DNA of 64,000 nt from NCBI RefSeq assembly GCF_003241315.1, contig NZ_QFOZ01000005.1, positions 12,074-76,073 on the forward strand, written 5' to 3'. Both the position numbers and the translations under genes were made by a program. This DNA is from Lawsonella clevelandensis (GTDB lineage: Bacteria > Actinomycetota > Actinomycetes > Mycobacteriales > Mycobacteriaceae). The notes beneath the pieces were generated by a model that saw only the letters and a list, made by a program, of their open reading frames with translations, was not told where the DNA came from and did no database searches. Of the stretch, positions 8,824 to 17,040 are shown in pieces (position 1 is the stretch's first letter; each line of letters begins with the position of its first letter).

Positions 8824-9804
8824 ATGCTGGATAACTCCATCCGCGATCGAGCTCTAGGCGCTATTGTAGGAGCGGCAGTAGGTGACGCTTTAGGCGCATC
8901 CTACGAATTCTTAACCGCCTCCGAAATTGCCAGCCAGGGAGACATTACGATGCGGCCAGGTTGGAGCACGGCAAAAGAATCCTCCCAGGACACCCGCACT
9001 GCAGGTGAGTGGACAGACGATACCGCCATGAGCACCGTCATTTTGCAGACGGCCGCCACGCATCACGAGTTATTGTCGACTGCTGCCCTGGACAGTATTG
9101 CAGCTGGTTTTCAAGACTGGGCGGACACGAACCCAGCCACTATAGGGACGCAAACAAAACAGGTCTTGCACATGAGCCATGCACGTACTGCCGATGCACT
9201 CTTGCGGGACTCAAAGCATCTTCCGGGAACCCGTAAAGGTGGTAACGGTTCACTTATGCGTACAGCTCCAGTGGCCCTCGCCTACCTGGGGGAGGGGAAG
9301 GGGGCTGACGCCGTTGAAGCCGCAGGAATGATCTCCGACCTCACCCACTATGACCTGCGTGCCCGGCAGGCCTGCCGGTTATGGACACTAGGTATTCGCC
9401 ACGCCATTCTGGTGGGCACAGTACAGGGTGTACTGTCCTACCTGCAGAATTATGCTGAGCCGGAAGAGCAGCGTTTCTGGGTGAAACACTTCCAGGCAGC
9501 TGAGCAAGCAGATATTGCCGACCACGTAGAAACTAATGGGTGGGTAGTAGATGCGCTTGTTTGTGCATGGCATGCCATTGCCACCACCCCGGGACGTGGC
9601 AGTGAACACTTCCGCGGAGCTATCCAGAAGGCCGTCAGCCTGGACCATGATACTGACACAGTGGCGTGCATTGCGGGTGCTTTACTGGGCGCGTGTTGGG
9701 GAGCGTCTGCTATCCCCACCGAGTGGGTTTCGTGCCTGCATGGTTATCCGGGATGGACAGCCGCAGATCTAGAGCGTCTCGTTGACGAAGTGCTCGCCGG
9801 CTAG
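8824..9804 (+). CDS. ADP-ribosylglycohydrolase family protein (DraG/ARH-like)
   Basis: Members remove ADP-ribose from modified proteins or small molecules, using two metal ions (commonly Mg or Mn). The 326-residue sequence starts with GAIVGAAVGDALGASYEF, has the metal-binding G-E-W-T64-D65-D66-T67-A-M motif, a GNGSLMRTAPVAL block, SDLTHYDLRA, and a C-terminal D-H-D-T-D-T-V-A-C-I-A-G-A metal motif. All metal ligands expected for the family are visible, so it should be active. The substrate is not evident. The gene has AGAGG before its ATG. Its last 36 bases overlap the 3' end of mutY on the opposite strand, so the two genes are convergent and share sequence. Confidence 0.92.
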   Translation: MLDNSIRDRALGAIVGAAVGDALGASYEFLTASEIASQGDITMRPGWSTAKESSQDTRTAGEWTDDTAMSTVILQTAATHHELLSTAALDSIAAGFQDWADTNPATIGTQTKQVLHMSHARTADALLRDSKHLPGTRKGGNGSLMRTAPVALAYLGEGKGADAVEAAGMISDLTHYDLRARQACRLWTLGIRHAILVGTVQGVLSYLQNYAEPEEQRFWVKHFQAAEQADIADHVETNGWVVDALVCAWHAIATTPGRGSEHFRGAIQKAVSLDHDTDTVACIAGALLGACWGASAIPTEWVSCLHGYPGWTAADLERLVDEVLAG

Positions 9805-10695
9805 ACCATAATAGCCATGCGCAGAACACTCCATTAGGCCATCGCTTAGCAGGGACTGTAAAGCGCGTTCGCGCTGTGTATCATCTGGCCATACAACGTC
9901 GAGGGCGGTCTTTTCCACCCCTCCAGAGTGCTCCCGCACAACATCTAGAAGCAGACCGCGAACTTGTCGGTCAGTACCAGTGAATTTTTGTGGTTTTGGG
10001 CGTGCCCCGTGGGTCGCAGTGTCCCATACGGGTTGTCCAGCCGCTACCCAGGCACAGGAATCAGCCAGAATACACTCTGTACAATGGGGGTGACGTGCCG
10101 TGCAGACGAGTGCCCCAAATTCCATTAATGCTGCGGAGAAGCGGGCGCCAGTAGCACGATCTGCAGGGAGTAGGGCGGATACTTCCGCCAAGTCCGCTTT
10201 TTCCCTAGGTTTTCCCTGGTCTGGGTGGCCATGGTCAACGCGTGCCACAACGCGCCGCACATTGGTATCCACCACAGAAACATTGTGCCCATAGGCAAAG
10301 CAGGCCACTGCGTGGGCAGTGTAAGACCCCACCCCGGGCAGTGATAATAACGTGTCAATATCCTGCGGAACGATATCGTTGTGGCAGGTGGCAAGCGTGC
10401 GTGCACACTCTTGTAGGCGAAGTGCACGCCGCGGGTAACCAAGTTTTCCCCAGGCCCGCACCACCTCCGCAGAACTTTCTTGTGCTAGATTGTGGGGTTT
10501 TGGCCAGCGTGTCATCCATTCTTTCCATACTGGTTCTACGCGGGTCATGGGGGTTTGTTGGCTCATTACTTCGGAGACCAATACTCCCCACGCGGATACG
10601 TCAGGTGCACGCCAGGGGAAGGGGCGGCGGGCGCCGTCAAACCACTGGAGGAGACGGTGGTGGGCATCAGAAGTAGCGAGATAACTGGCTGTCAC
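9769..10695 (-). CDS. mutY: A/G-specific adenine DNA glycosylase
   Basis: Removes adenine mispaired with 8-oxoguanine or guanine in base excision repair. The 308-residue protein shows the catalytic glutamate in V-S-E42-V-M-S-Q-Q-T, the helix-hairpin-helix L-P-G-V-G-S-Y-T-A, the catalytic aspartate D143 in VVDTNVRRV, and the [4Fe-4S] cysteine set C198-X6-C205-X2-C208-X5-C214 with exactly the canonical spacing. The C-terminal 8-oxoG recognition domain is short; the end is a winged-helix-like segment (TALDVVWPDDTQRERALQSLLSDG) rather than a full NUDIX-like domain, as in other actinobacterial MutY. It starts with GTG. It is convergent with the ADP-ribosylglycohydrolase and divergent from the membrane protein gene. 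Confidence 0.95.
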   Translation of the reverse strand: MTASYLATSDAHHRLLQWFDGARRPFPWRAPDVSAWGVLVSEVMSQQTPMTRVEPVWKEWMTRWPKPHNLAQESSAEVVRAWGKLGYPRRALRLQECARTLATCHNDIVPQDIDTLLSLPGVGSYTAHAVACFAYGHNVSVVDTNVRRVVARVDHGHPDQGKPREKADLAEVSALLPADRATGARFSAALMEFGALVCTARHPHCTECILADSCAWVAAGQPVWDTATHGARPKPQKFTGTDRQVRGLLLDVVREHSGGVEKTALDVVWPDDTQRERALQSLLSDGLMECSAHGYYGLAGEHFVNETL

Positions 10696-10768
10696 TTGCC
10701 CAGTCTAAGACACAAGGGGGGAATGAGCAGCCAGCGTCCCTATTTTTGGTTATCGTGAGAGGGTGAGT

Positions 10769-11623
10769 ATGGAACAACACGATTACCGCGATCAGCAAGG
10801 TCAACTACCACCCGAGATTTATCGACGGCGTCGTCTAGTGGCCATCATTGCTATTGTTATCGTCGTTATCCTTATCGTGTGGGGTATCGTGGCGGCCGTC
10901 ACCAAGCATAAAGATGGTAAAGACGATGCCGGTTCCTCTACCGTAACCTCAACGTCTACCGTGGCGGAGAAAGACTCTAACGCTGCCGATTGTTCCTCCG
11001 ACGATCTGCAGATTGAGGCACAAGTGGGTCGCCCGAATGTGGCCCAGGGAAATGATCTTCCACTCATTATGAAGATCACGAATAAATCCAAGAAATCATG
11101 CAAGGCTGAGATGGGGGCAGCCCACCAGCGCTATGAGATTTACACGATAAAAGCGAATCGCCCAGTGTGGAAATCAGAGATCTGCTACACCTCCGCGGAG
11201 GATCGAAAAGAAGTCCTTGCCCCCAATGAGAGTCGCCGTTTCACCGTGAGTTGGGAAGGTACCCGTCAAAATTCTGATGGGAACTGTTCCGCCCAGGCAG
11301 CAGCAGTTGTTCCTGGTGCGTACAAGCTGTACACACTGTTAGACAGCGAAATGGGCGAACCTGCCACGTTTAACGTTCTCCCCGCAGGAGAAGATGATTC
11401 TGCCGGAACTGACGAAGATGAGTCGAGTACCACTCCGTCGTCCCAAGCGGAATACGGTACAGAGCAGGGTACAGGACAAGGTACGGAGCAACAGAAGCAG
11501 AGCTCGAAGAAGAGTACAGCGAAGAGTTCAACTACACAGAAATCCCCTGTTCATTCCTCTAAAAAGAAGAATAAATCGCACACCATGCGCGGCAAATCCC
11601 AAAGTAAACGGCATAGTGAATAG
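10769..11623 (+). CDS. single-pass membrane protein with extracytoplasmic domain, unknown function
   Basis: A short N-terminal cytoplasmic part with a basic RRRR cluster is followed by one transmembrane helix (AIIAIVIVVILIVWGIVAAV), a Ser/Thr linker and an extracytoplasmic domain of about 130 residues. That domain has four cysteines (in DCSSDDL, KKSCKAEM, EICYTS and DGNCSAQ), so two disulfides are possible, and an LAPNESRRFTVSWEGT segment that looks like an immunoglobulin-type beta-sandwich. The tail (from about residue 205) is low complexity, with GTEQ/GTGQ repeats and then Lys/Ser-rich sequence, consistent with wall contact. The start at 10769 is preferred because GAGAGG lies 7 bases upstream; a GTG at 10763 is the alternative. 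The same kind of protein lies next to mutY/carD in corynebacteria. Function is not recognised. Confidence 0.75.
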   Translation: MEQHDYRDQQGQLPPEIYRRRRLVAIIAIVIVVILIVWGIVAAVTKHKDGKDDAGSSTVTSTSTVAEKDSNAADCSSDDLQIEAQVGRPNVAQGNDLPLIMKITNKSKKSCKAEMGAAHQRYEIYTIKANRPVWKSEICYTSAEDRKEVLAPNESRRFTVSWEGTRQNSDGNCSAQAAAVVPGAYKLYTLLDSEMGEPATFNVLPAGEDDSAGTDEDESSTTPSSQAEYGTEQGTGQGTEQQKQSSKKSTAKSSTTQKSPVHSSKKKNKSHTMRGKSQSKRHSE

Positions 11624-11676
11624 TACGTGCTGGTAGCATGTAAACCTATCCTGAAAAGTCCAGGTCAGACTCATGC

Positions 11677-11682
11677 TAGAAT
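11677..11682 (+). promoter_or_regulatory. extended -10 element (TGC-TAGAAT) of carD
   Basis: TGCTAGAAT lies 27 bases before the carD ATG, with a purine-rich GAAAGGGGA ribosome binding site in between. A clear -35 is lacking, as expected for an extended -10 promoter. Confidence 0.45.
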
Positions 11683-11709
11683 GGGGCGGTTGAAAGGGGA
11701 ATACACCAC

Positions 11710-12270
11710 ATGGAATTTAACGTCGGAGACGTTGTCGTCTACCCCCATCATGGGGCGGCCCAAATTGTCGATATCGAAACTCGCACTCTTAAAGGAGAGC
11801 CAACAGAATACTTGGTTCTTCATATTCAGCAGTCCGATCTCGTTGTGAGGGTTCCGCGGAAGAATGTTGAGGAAGTAGGCGTTCGCGACGTCGTCGATGC
11901 AGAAGGCTTGAAACGAGTCTTTGAAGTATTGTGTACTCCCCATGTTGAAGAACCAACGAACTGGTCTCGCCGTTACAAGGCTAACCAGGAGAAACTGGCG
12001 TCTGGCGACGTGAATAAGGTTGCAGAAGTAGTGCGTGATCTCTGGCGGCGCGAGCAGGATCGTGGCTTGTCAGCTGGGGAAAAGCGAATGCTGTCAAAGG
12101 CACGCCAGGTACTCGTTGGCGAACTGGCTCTCGCGGAAGGCTCCAAAGACACTGATCGTGATGAGCGAATTGACGCTCTTCTGGAAGAAGCTGAACGTGA
12201 GCGTAAAGCTGCTGCGGAAGCCGCACGAGAAGAAGCTAACAGCAACAGTAAAAGCAAGAGTAAAAAATAA
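11710..12270 (+). CDS. carD: CarD-family RNA polymerase-binding transcription regulator
   Basis: CarD binds the beta subunit of RNA polymerase and stabilises open complexes, especially at rRNA promoters. The 186-residue protein has the N-terminal Tudor-like RNAP interaction domain (MEFNVGDVVVYPHHGAAQI, about residues 1-60) and the C-terminal helical DNA-binding domain with PTNW85SRRYKANQEKL. W85 is the residue that wedges into the -10 fork in the mycobacterial protein. The last 25 residues are Lys/Ser/Asn-rich and extend beyond the mycobacterial length of about 162. It sits immediately upstream of ispD with a 44-base gap, the order seen in other Mycobacteriales. Confidence 0.96.
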   Translation: MEFNVGDVVVYPHHGAAQIVDIETRTLKGEPTEYLVLHIQQSDLVVRVPRKNVEEVGVRDVVDAEGLKRVFEVLCTPHVEEPTNWSRRYKANQEKLASGDVNKVAEVVRDLWRREQDRGLSAGEKRMLSKARQVLVGELALAEGSKDTDRDERIDALLEEAERERKAAAEAAREEANSNSKSKSKK

Positions 12271-12314
12271 AAGCAAGTAGTGGGGGAGCCCCTCGTGTGG
12301 AGGAGAGGAATTTT

Positions 12315-13070
12315 ATGGTTGAGTCTGCATCAGACCGAAAAGATGGAAAAGTAGTAGCCATTGTTGCTGCTGCTGGAGTCGGCCACCGATTGGGTGCTAG
12401 CCTCCCCAAAGCATTCGTTACTGTTGGCGATCACACGCTGCTAGAACACGCCCTGCTGCGTATTGATGCCAGCCATGTTGTGGATGAAATTATCATCATG
12501 GCGGCTTTTGATATGTGTGCCACCGCGCAGGAACAAGCCCAGGGTCTCAACCTCGCCACACCTGTGCGAGTATTCCCCGGTGGTGAACTCCGCTCCGACT
12601 CTATCTATGAGGGGCTGAAGTACATCATGCGGGATGATCCGGAAGAAACTATCGGCATTGTCCTTGTCCACGATGCTGCCCGGTGCTTCGCCCCCGCAGA
12701 GCTCTTCTCCACTGTGACGGAAAGAGTACGTACCATCATGTCCCAGAACGTGGCAGCCGGGGTCGTTCCCGCCCTTCCCGTTGTGGACACCATCAAAATG
12801 GTGGATAGTTCGGGCAATGTTCTGGGAACGCCAGATCGTACTCGTTTACGCCGGGTACAAACCCCGCAGGGTTTTGACGCGAAACTGTTATGGACGCTGC
12901 ACCAGGAGGCCCGCAAAGAGGGACTCTCGACCACGGATGACGCTGCCCTTTTGGAGAAGTTCCAGTTTGGTGTCGCTACTGTGCCCGGGGACGAGAAAGC
13001 CCTCAAGATTACTACCCCCACCGATTTACGCCTCGCCCAATTCATTATGGAAGAGGATGCTGAAGGATAA
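12315..13070 (+). CDS. ispD: 2-C-methyl-D-erythritol 4-phosphate cytidylyltransferase
   Basis: Third step of the MEP isoprenoid pathway: transfers CMP from CTP to MEP. The 251-residue product has the nucleotide-binding AAAGVGHRLGASLPKAF (G21 to K32) that defines IspD, VVDEIIIMA, and the VHDAAR segment with the aspartate that helps bind the metal and CTP. The ATG at 12315 is chosen because GGAGGAGAGG lies just upstream; a GTG at 12297 would swallow that site. The gene is followed by ispF after 6 bases, giving a compact operon for two non-consecutive MEP steps. Confidence 0.95.
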   Translation: MVESASDRKDGKVVAIVAAAGVGHRLGASLPKAFVTVGDHTLLEHALLRIDASHVVDEIIIMAAFDMCATAQEQAQGLNLATPVRVFPGGELRSDSIYEGLKYIMRDDPEETIGIVLVHDAARCFAPAELFSTVTERVRTIMSQNVAAGVVPALPVVDTIKMVDSSGNVLGTPDRTRLRRVQTPQGFDAKLLWTLHQEARKEGLSTTDDAALLEKFQFGVATVPGDEKALKITTPTDLRLAQFIMEEDAEG

Positions 13071-13076
13071 ACGCAC

Positions 13077-13667
13077 ATGGAGACTGCGAATTGGCGCAAT
13101 TTCTTCCCCCGCGTTGGCGTCGGCACTGATGCCCACCAAATAGGAGCCGACCGCGAATGCTGGATGGCCGGGCTGCATTTCCCAGACGATAAGGGATGTA
13201 TTGGCCACTCCGATGCAGACGTGGTGGTTCATGCGCTTATTGATGCACTCCTCTCCGCGGCAGGTATTGGGGATCTCGGGACCATTTTTGGAGTTGGTCG
13301 TCCCGAATACGACGACGTGACAGGGGAACGTCTCCTCACAGAAACCCGTGAACTCCTTGCCGATAGTGGCTGGGTAGTTCTGAATGCCACCGTACAGATG
13401 GTGGGCAATCGTCCGAAAATGGGGCCGCGCCGTCTGGAAGCCGAACACGTCCTTACCGAATTACTGGGGGCACCGGTCTCTGTCCTTGCAACATCGACCG
13501 ATGGGCTAGGTTTTGCGGGGCGCGGTGAAGGTATTGGTGCTGTTGCTACCGCTCTTGTTATGCCCGCCGACTACGCCCAAGCCGTGTCGCAGGTTATTGC
13601 AGACAATCTAGGCATGGACCTAGGTATGGACTTGGGTGAGGGCGTGAGCACGTCACTTGACGAATAG
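13077..13667 (+). CDS. ispF: 2-C-methyl-D-erythritol 2,4-cyclodiphosphate synthase
   Basis: Converts CDP-ME 2-phosphate to ME-cPP with release of CMP in the MEP pathway; a zinc-dependent homotrimer. The zinc ligands are clear: D18 and H20 in GVGTDAHQI and H52 in VVVHALIDALLSAAG, matching E. coli D8, H10 and H42 at a constant offset of ten. The HSDAD motif and the C-terminal LATSTDGLGFAGRGEGIGAVA are also present. At 196 residues it is longer than the usual 160, due to a short N-terminal extension, an ERLL-loop region and a GMDLGMDLGEG repeat at the C-terminus. It is downstream of ispD in the same operon. Confidence 0.95.
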   Translation: METANWRNFFPRVGVGTDAHQIGADRECWMAGLHFPDDKGCIGHSDADVVVHALIDALLSAAGIGDLGTIFGVGRPEYDDVTGERLLTETRELLADSGWVVLNATVQMVGNRPKMGPRRLEAEHVLTELLGAPVSVLATSTDGLGFAGRGEGIGAVATALVMPADYAQAVSQVIADNLGMDLGMDLGEGVSTSLDE

Positions 13668-13733
13668 GGACATGGAATAAAACCCATGGCGGGATAAATA
13701 CGGTAGAAAGTATCGTAAAAGCGTACTTTCCTC

Positions 13734-13739
13734 TAGAAT
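13734..13739 (+). promoter_or_regulatory. -10 element TAGAAT of a probably leaderless cysS transcript
   Basis: TAGAAT ends 7 bases before the GTG start codon of cysS and no ribosome binding site is seen, so transcription and translation would start at the same base. Confidence 0.5.
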
Positions 13740-13746
13740 CAAGCGC

Positions 13747-15162
13747 GTGACCTTGCGACTTTATGACACTGCTAGCCGATCCATCCGCGACTTCGTCCCC
13801 GTAAAACCGGGGCATGTTTCCATCTACCTCTGTGGGGCAACACCGCAGACTTACCCCCACATTGGGCATGTACGCTCCGGTGTAGCATTCGACATTCTGC
13901 GTCGCTGGTTCCTCGCCAAAGGTAACGATGTTGCCTTCGTCCGCAACATTACCGACATTGATGACAAGATCCTCACCAAAGCCGCCGAGAATGGCCGCCC
14001 CTGGTGGGAATGGGTCTCCACGTTTGAGCGCGAATTCACCAAAGCCTACGACATGCTTGGTGTACTACCCCCCTCCGCGGAACCGCGTGCGACAGGGCAC
14101 GTCACCCAAATGGTGGAGTACATTCAACGCATTATTGATGAGGGGTACGCCTACCCCGCTGATGGCAACGTGTACTTCAATCTTGCTAAGTGGTCTAAGG
14201 ATCCCAAGGGGGACTACGGGTGCCTTTCCGGCCAGAAGATTGAGGACATGGAGGAAGGCGACTCCGCCGGCACAGGTAAACGCTCCCCGCTAGACTTCGC
14301 TCTCTGGAAGGTCGCAAAACCGGGCGAACCCAGCTGGCCCACCCCCTGGGGGCCGGGACGCCCCGGCTGGCATATTGAATGCTCCGTCATGTCCACCACC
14401 TATCTCGGCTCTGAGTTTGATATTCACTGTGGCGGACTGGATCTGCAATTCCCGCACCACGAAAATGAGATTGCGCAGGCGCATGGTGCCGGCGATGGTT
14501 TTGCCCACTACTGGCTCCACAACGGCTGGGTGACTCTCTCTGGCGAAAAGATGAGTAAATCCCTTGGCAATACTCTCTCCATTCCCAATATGTTGGAGAA
14601 GGTTCGCCCCGTAGAACTACGGTACTACCTGGGATCTGCCAACTACCGCAGTATGCTGGAATACTCCGAAGAGGCTCTTCAAGAAGCGGCCACAGGCTAT
14701 CGCCGCATTGAGGACTTCCTCCATCGCATTGTCACCCGCACTGGTAGTGAACCCGAAAAAACAATGTGGACTGACGTTTTCGAGAATGCTCTCGATGATG
14801 ATTTAGGTGTCCCCGCTGCACTAGCAGAAATACACACCCAAGTCCGCGCCGGCAACGCCGCCCTAGAATCCGGCGACCAGAACCGTGCCCGCGACATTGC
14901 TGGAACTGTCCGCGCCATGGCCGATGTGCTCGGCATCGACCCACTGTCTGACCAGTGGCGCGACGCCGATAACTCCGCCAACGCAAAAGCTATGGATGCT
15001 CTCGATGTTTTGGTAGGTGCCGAATTGGAGCGTCGTGCCGAGGCACGGGCGGAAAAGAATTGGGCGGTCGCCGACGACGTGCGCGATCGTCTTAATGAGG
15101 CAGGTATTGCTATTACCGATACAGCAGCTGGCCCCGAGTGGTCGTTACAGGAGGAGAACTAA
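13747..15162 (+). CDS. cysS: cysteinyl-tRNA synthetase
   Basis: Class I synthetase that charges tRNA-Cys. The 471-residue protein shows the zinc ligand C29 in IYLCGATPQ, the HIGH motif H38-I-G-H41, further zinc-site residues in W-H-I-E-C-S and F-P-H-H-E-N-E, and K268-M-S-K-S272. The C-terminal helical DALR-like domain carries VRDRLNEAGI. It is a full-length CysS and not MshC: it has the C-terminal anticodon-binding region. The start is GTG without a ribosome binding site. The TAA overlaps the ATG of rlmB by one base (TAATG), so the two are translationally coupled. Confidence 0.97.
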   Translation: MTLRLYDTASRSIRDFVPVKPGHVSIYLCGATPQTYPHIGHVRSGVAFDILRRWFLAKGNDVAFVRNITDIDDKILTKAAENGRPWWEWVSTFEREFTKAYDMLGVLPPSAEPRATGHVTQMVEYIQRIIDEGYAYPADGNVYFNLAKWSKDPKGDYGCLSGQKIEDMEEGDSAGTGKRSPLDFALWKVAKPGEPSWPTPWGPGRPGWHIECSVMSTTYLGSEFDIHCGGLDLQFPHHENEIAQAHGAGDGFAHYWLHNGWVTLSGEKMSKSLGNTLSIPNMLEKVRPVELRYYLGSANYRSMLEYSEEALQEAATGYRRIEDFLHRIVTRTGSEPEKTMWTDVFENALDDDLGVPAALAEIHTQVRAGNAALESGDQNRARDIAGTVRAMADVLGIDPLSDQWRDADNSANAKAMDALDVLVGAELERRAEARAEKNWAVADDVRDRLNEAGIAITDTAAGPEWSLQEEN

Positions 15163-16121
15163 TGGCAGGAAATTCAGGTCGCCGCGGCGCTGTCCGCCGC
15201 GCCGGCACGAAAAAAGGCCAAGTAAAGGGCTCCGGCGGACAAGGGCGACGCGCCCGTCGGGGACGCGGCGCCACTCCCAAGGCACAAGACCGCCACTGGT
15301 ATGCGGAAAAGCAAGAACGGGTTGCCCGTAAACGTCAAACGGGGCAACGCCACAGTAACGTCAAGACACGCGACCTGCCAGAAATGGTGCTGGGTCGTAA
15401 CCCCGTCGTAGAGTGCCTCCGTGCGGACGTCCCCGCCACTGCACTCTACATTGCCCAAGGAACCAGCAACGATGATCGCCTAACTGAAGCGATCAACACC
15501 GCTAAGGCCGCCGGGCTGCCTATTCAGGAAGTATCCCGTAAGGAACTTGACCGGCTTTCCGAAAACGGCATGCACCAGGGCATTGCTTTGGAGATTCCAC
15601 CCTATAAATACGCGGACCCCTCCGAGCTGATCGACATCGCCCGCCAAAAAGGGGAAGCCCCCCTCATTGTCGTTCTCGACAACATTACCGACCCCCGCAA
15701 TCTGGGCGCGGCAGTGCGCTCCACCGCCGCTTTTGGGGGACACGGCGTTGTTATCCCAGAACGCCGCAGTGCCTCCATGACGGCCGTCGCCTGGCGAACC
15801 TCCGCCGGGACTGCTGCCCGCCTGCGCGTCGCCCGCGCCACTAACCTCACCCACACCATACAGGCCTATGCGAAAGCCGGCTGCCAAATTGTTGGCCTGG
15901 ATGCAGGCGGTGACGCCACCCTGGATAATTACGACGGCACCGGCCCCGTTGTTGTCGTCGTGGGATCCGAAGGGAAGGGCATTTCGCGGCTTGTCTCCGA
16001 GAATTGTGACACCATTATGTCCATTCCCATGGCTAGTGACGTCGAAAGCCTCAATGCGTCTGTGGCATGCGGTGTAGTACTCTCCGAGTTCGCCCGGCAG
16101 CGTCGCCTAAAAGCACAGTAA
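15162..16121 (+). CDS. rlmB: 23S rRNA (guanosine-2'-O)-methyltransferase, SPOUT/TrmH family
   Basis: Methylates the 2'-OH of a 23S rRNA guanosine, using S-adenosylmethionine. The 319-residue protein has a long basic, Arg/Gly/Lys-rich N-terminus (about 70 residues), an SpoU substrate-binding domain (VLGRNPVVECLRAD...), and the SPOUT knot motifs: VVLDNITDPRNLGAAVRS (motif 1), VVVVGSEGKGISRL (motif 2) and IPMASDVESLNASVACGVVL (motif 3). The ATG at 15162 overlaps the cysS stop and is preceded by GGAGGAGAA inside cysS. Gene symbol is by family and position; the exact methylated nucleotide is not shown by the sequence. Confidence 0.92.
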   Translation: MAGNSGRRGAVRRAGTKKGQVKGSGGQGRRARRGRGATPKAQDRHWYAEKQERVARKRQTGQRHSNVKTRDLPEMVLGRNPVVECLRADVPATALYIAQGTSNDDRLTEAINTAKAAGLPIQEVSRKELDRLSENGMHQGIALEIPPYKYADPSELIDIARQKGEAPLIVVLDNITDPRNLGAAVRSTAAFGGHGVVIPERRSASMTAVAWRTSAGTAARLRVARATNLTHTIQAYAKAGCQIVGLDAGGDATLDNYDGTGPVVVVVGSEGKGISRLVSENCDTIMSIPMASDVESLNASVACGVVLSEFARQRRLKAQ

Positions 16122-16194
16122 GGCACTACAGAAAAGTTGTAAGAGCGCGTTCGCTAGGCCATAGGACGCTAGTGTGACCCTAGATTTCTGACCC

Positions 16195-17040
16195 CTAGGC
16201 TTTCTGTGGAATAGCCCGGCAGATGAGATAGATCAGGAAGCTCAAGAAGGTCACAAACACCGACATCGGCACACCCGGGGCCAGGGACAAGAGAATTCCG
16301 CCCACCGCGGAAATCTCCGCAAATACTACCGAGAGTAGAACAGCCATGCCGGGGCGTTTCGTCACCTGGAGAGCGGCCGCGCCGGGCGTCACCAGCAGGT
16401 TAAGGACGAGTAGCGCTCCTACGATCTGCACACCCTCTGCGGAGACTAGGCCTACGAGCACTGCGAAGAGCCCGTTCACAAGACGTACAGGCACGCCGCG
16501 GGATTCAGCAACATAGTCATCTACTGAGGTGAAGAGAAGCGGGCGGCCAATAGCGAGCAGCGTTACTACTACGACGACCGTCACCACCACCAGGGTGGTG
16601 AGGTGGCTGTCGGAGACGCTCACAATCTGCCCGGTAAGAAGAGAGAACTGGCTTCCCGTACGACCTGGGTAGAGGTGGAGGAAGAGGACGGCTAGGCCAA
16701 GGCCGAAGGAGAGGACCACGCCGATAGTACTGTCCCGCTCGTGGGCTTTCTTCCCCATAATGCCGAAGAGAAGTGCGGCAATAACAGACCCAATAATTGC
16801 ACCGACTCCCACCGAAGTTCCGAGGAGCAGGGCAGCAGCCGCACCTGTTAGGGCTAGTTCTGAGGTTCCGTGGACGGAGAAGGACATTTGCCGCATGACG
16901 ATGAACGGCCCAATAAGTCCAGAGATAAGGCCCAAGAGTACTGCAGCGATAAGAGCGTGCTGCACAAATGTGTAGGTGAGGAGGTTGCTCGTCACCGACC
17001 AGTCGAAGAAGCCGGAGAAGAAACTGCTAAGTTCATGCAT
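16195..17040 (-). CDS. znuB: zinc/manganese ABC transporter permease
   Basis: Membrane subunit of a cluster 9 (ABC-3) metal importer. The 281-residue product has eight or nine hydrophobic helices and the family stretch SFSVHGTSELALTGAAAALLLG, near the glycine-rich coupling region, then LLVLNLLVTPGAAALQVT. The ATG at 17040 is preceded by a strong AGGAGG inside the znuC end; the two genes overlap by 8 bases. Substrate (zinc or manganese) is inferred from the His-rich binding protein of the same cluster. Confidence 0.9.
   Translation of the reverse strand: MHELSSFFSGFFDWSVTSNLLTYTFVQHALIAAVLLGLISGLIGPFIVMRQMSFSVHGTSELALTGAAAALLLGTSVGVGAIIGSVIAALLFGIMGKKAHERDSTIGVVLSFGLGLAVLFLHLYPGRTGSQFSLLTGQIVSVSDSHLTTLVVVTVVVVVTLLAIGRPLLFTSVDDYVAESRGVPVRLVNGLFAVLVGLVSAEGVQIVGALLVLNLLVTPGAAALQVTKRPGMAVLLSVVFAEISAVGGILLSLAPGVPMSVFVTFLSFLIYLICRAIPQKA

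Noticed and set aside
12297..12314. GTG at 12297 as the start of ispD
   Set aside because: The codons it would add are themselves the strong ribosome binding site for the ATG at 12315.
16122..16194. Terminator between the convergent rlmB and znuB genes
   Set aside because: Only short, weak inverted repeats (CTAG pairs) were found and no U-run.
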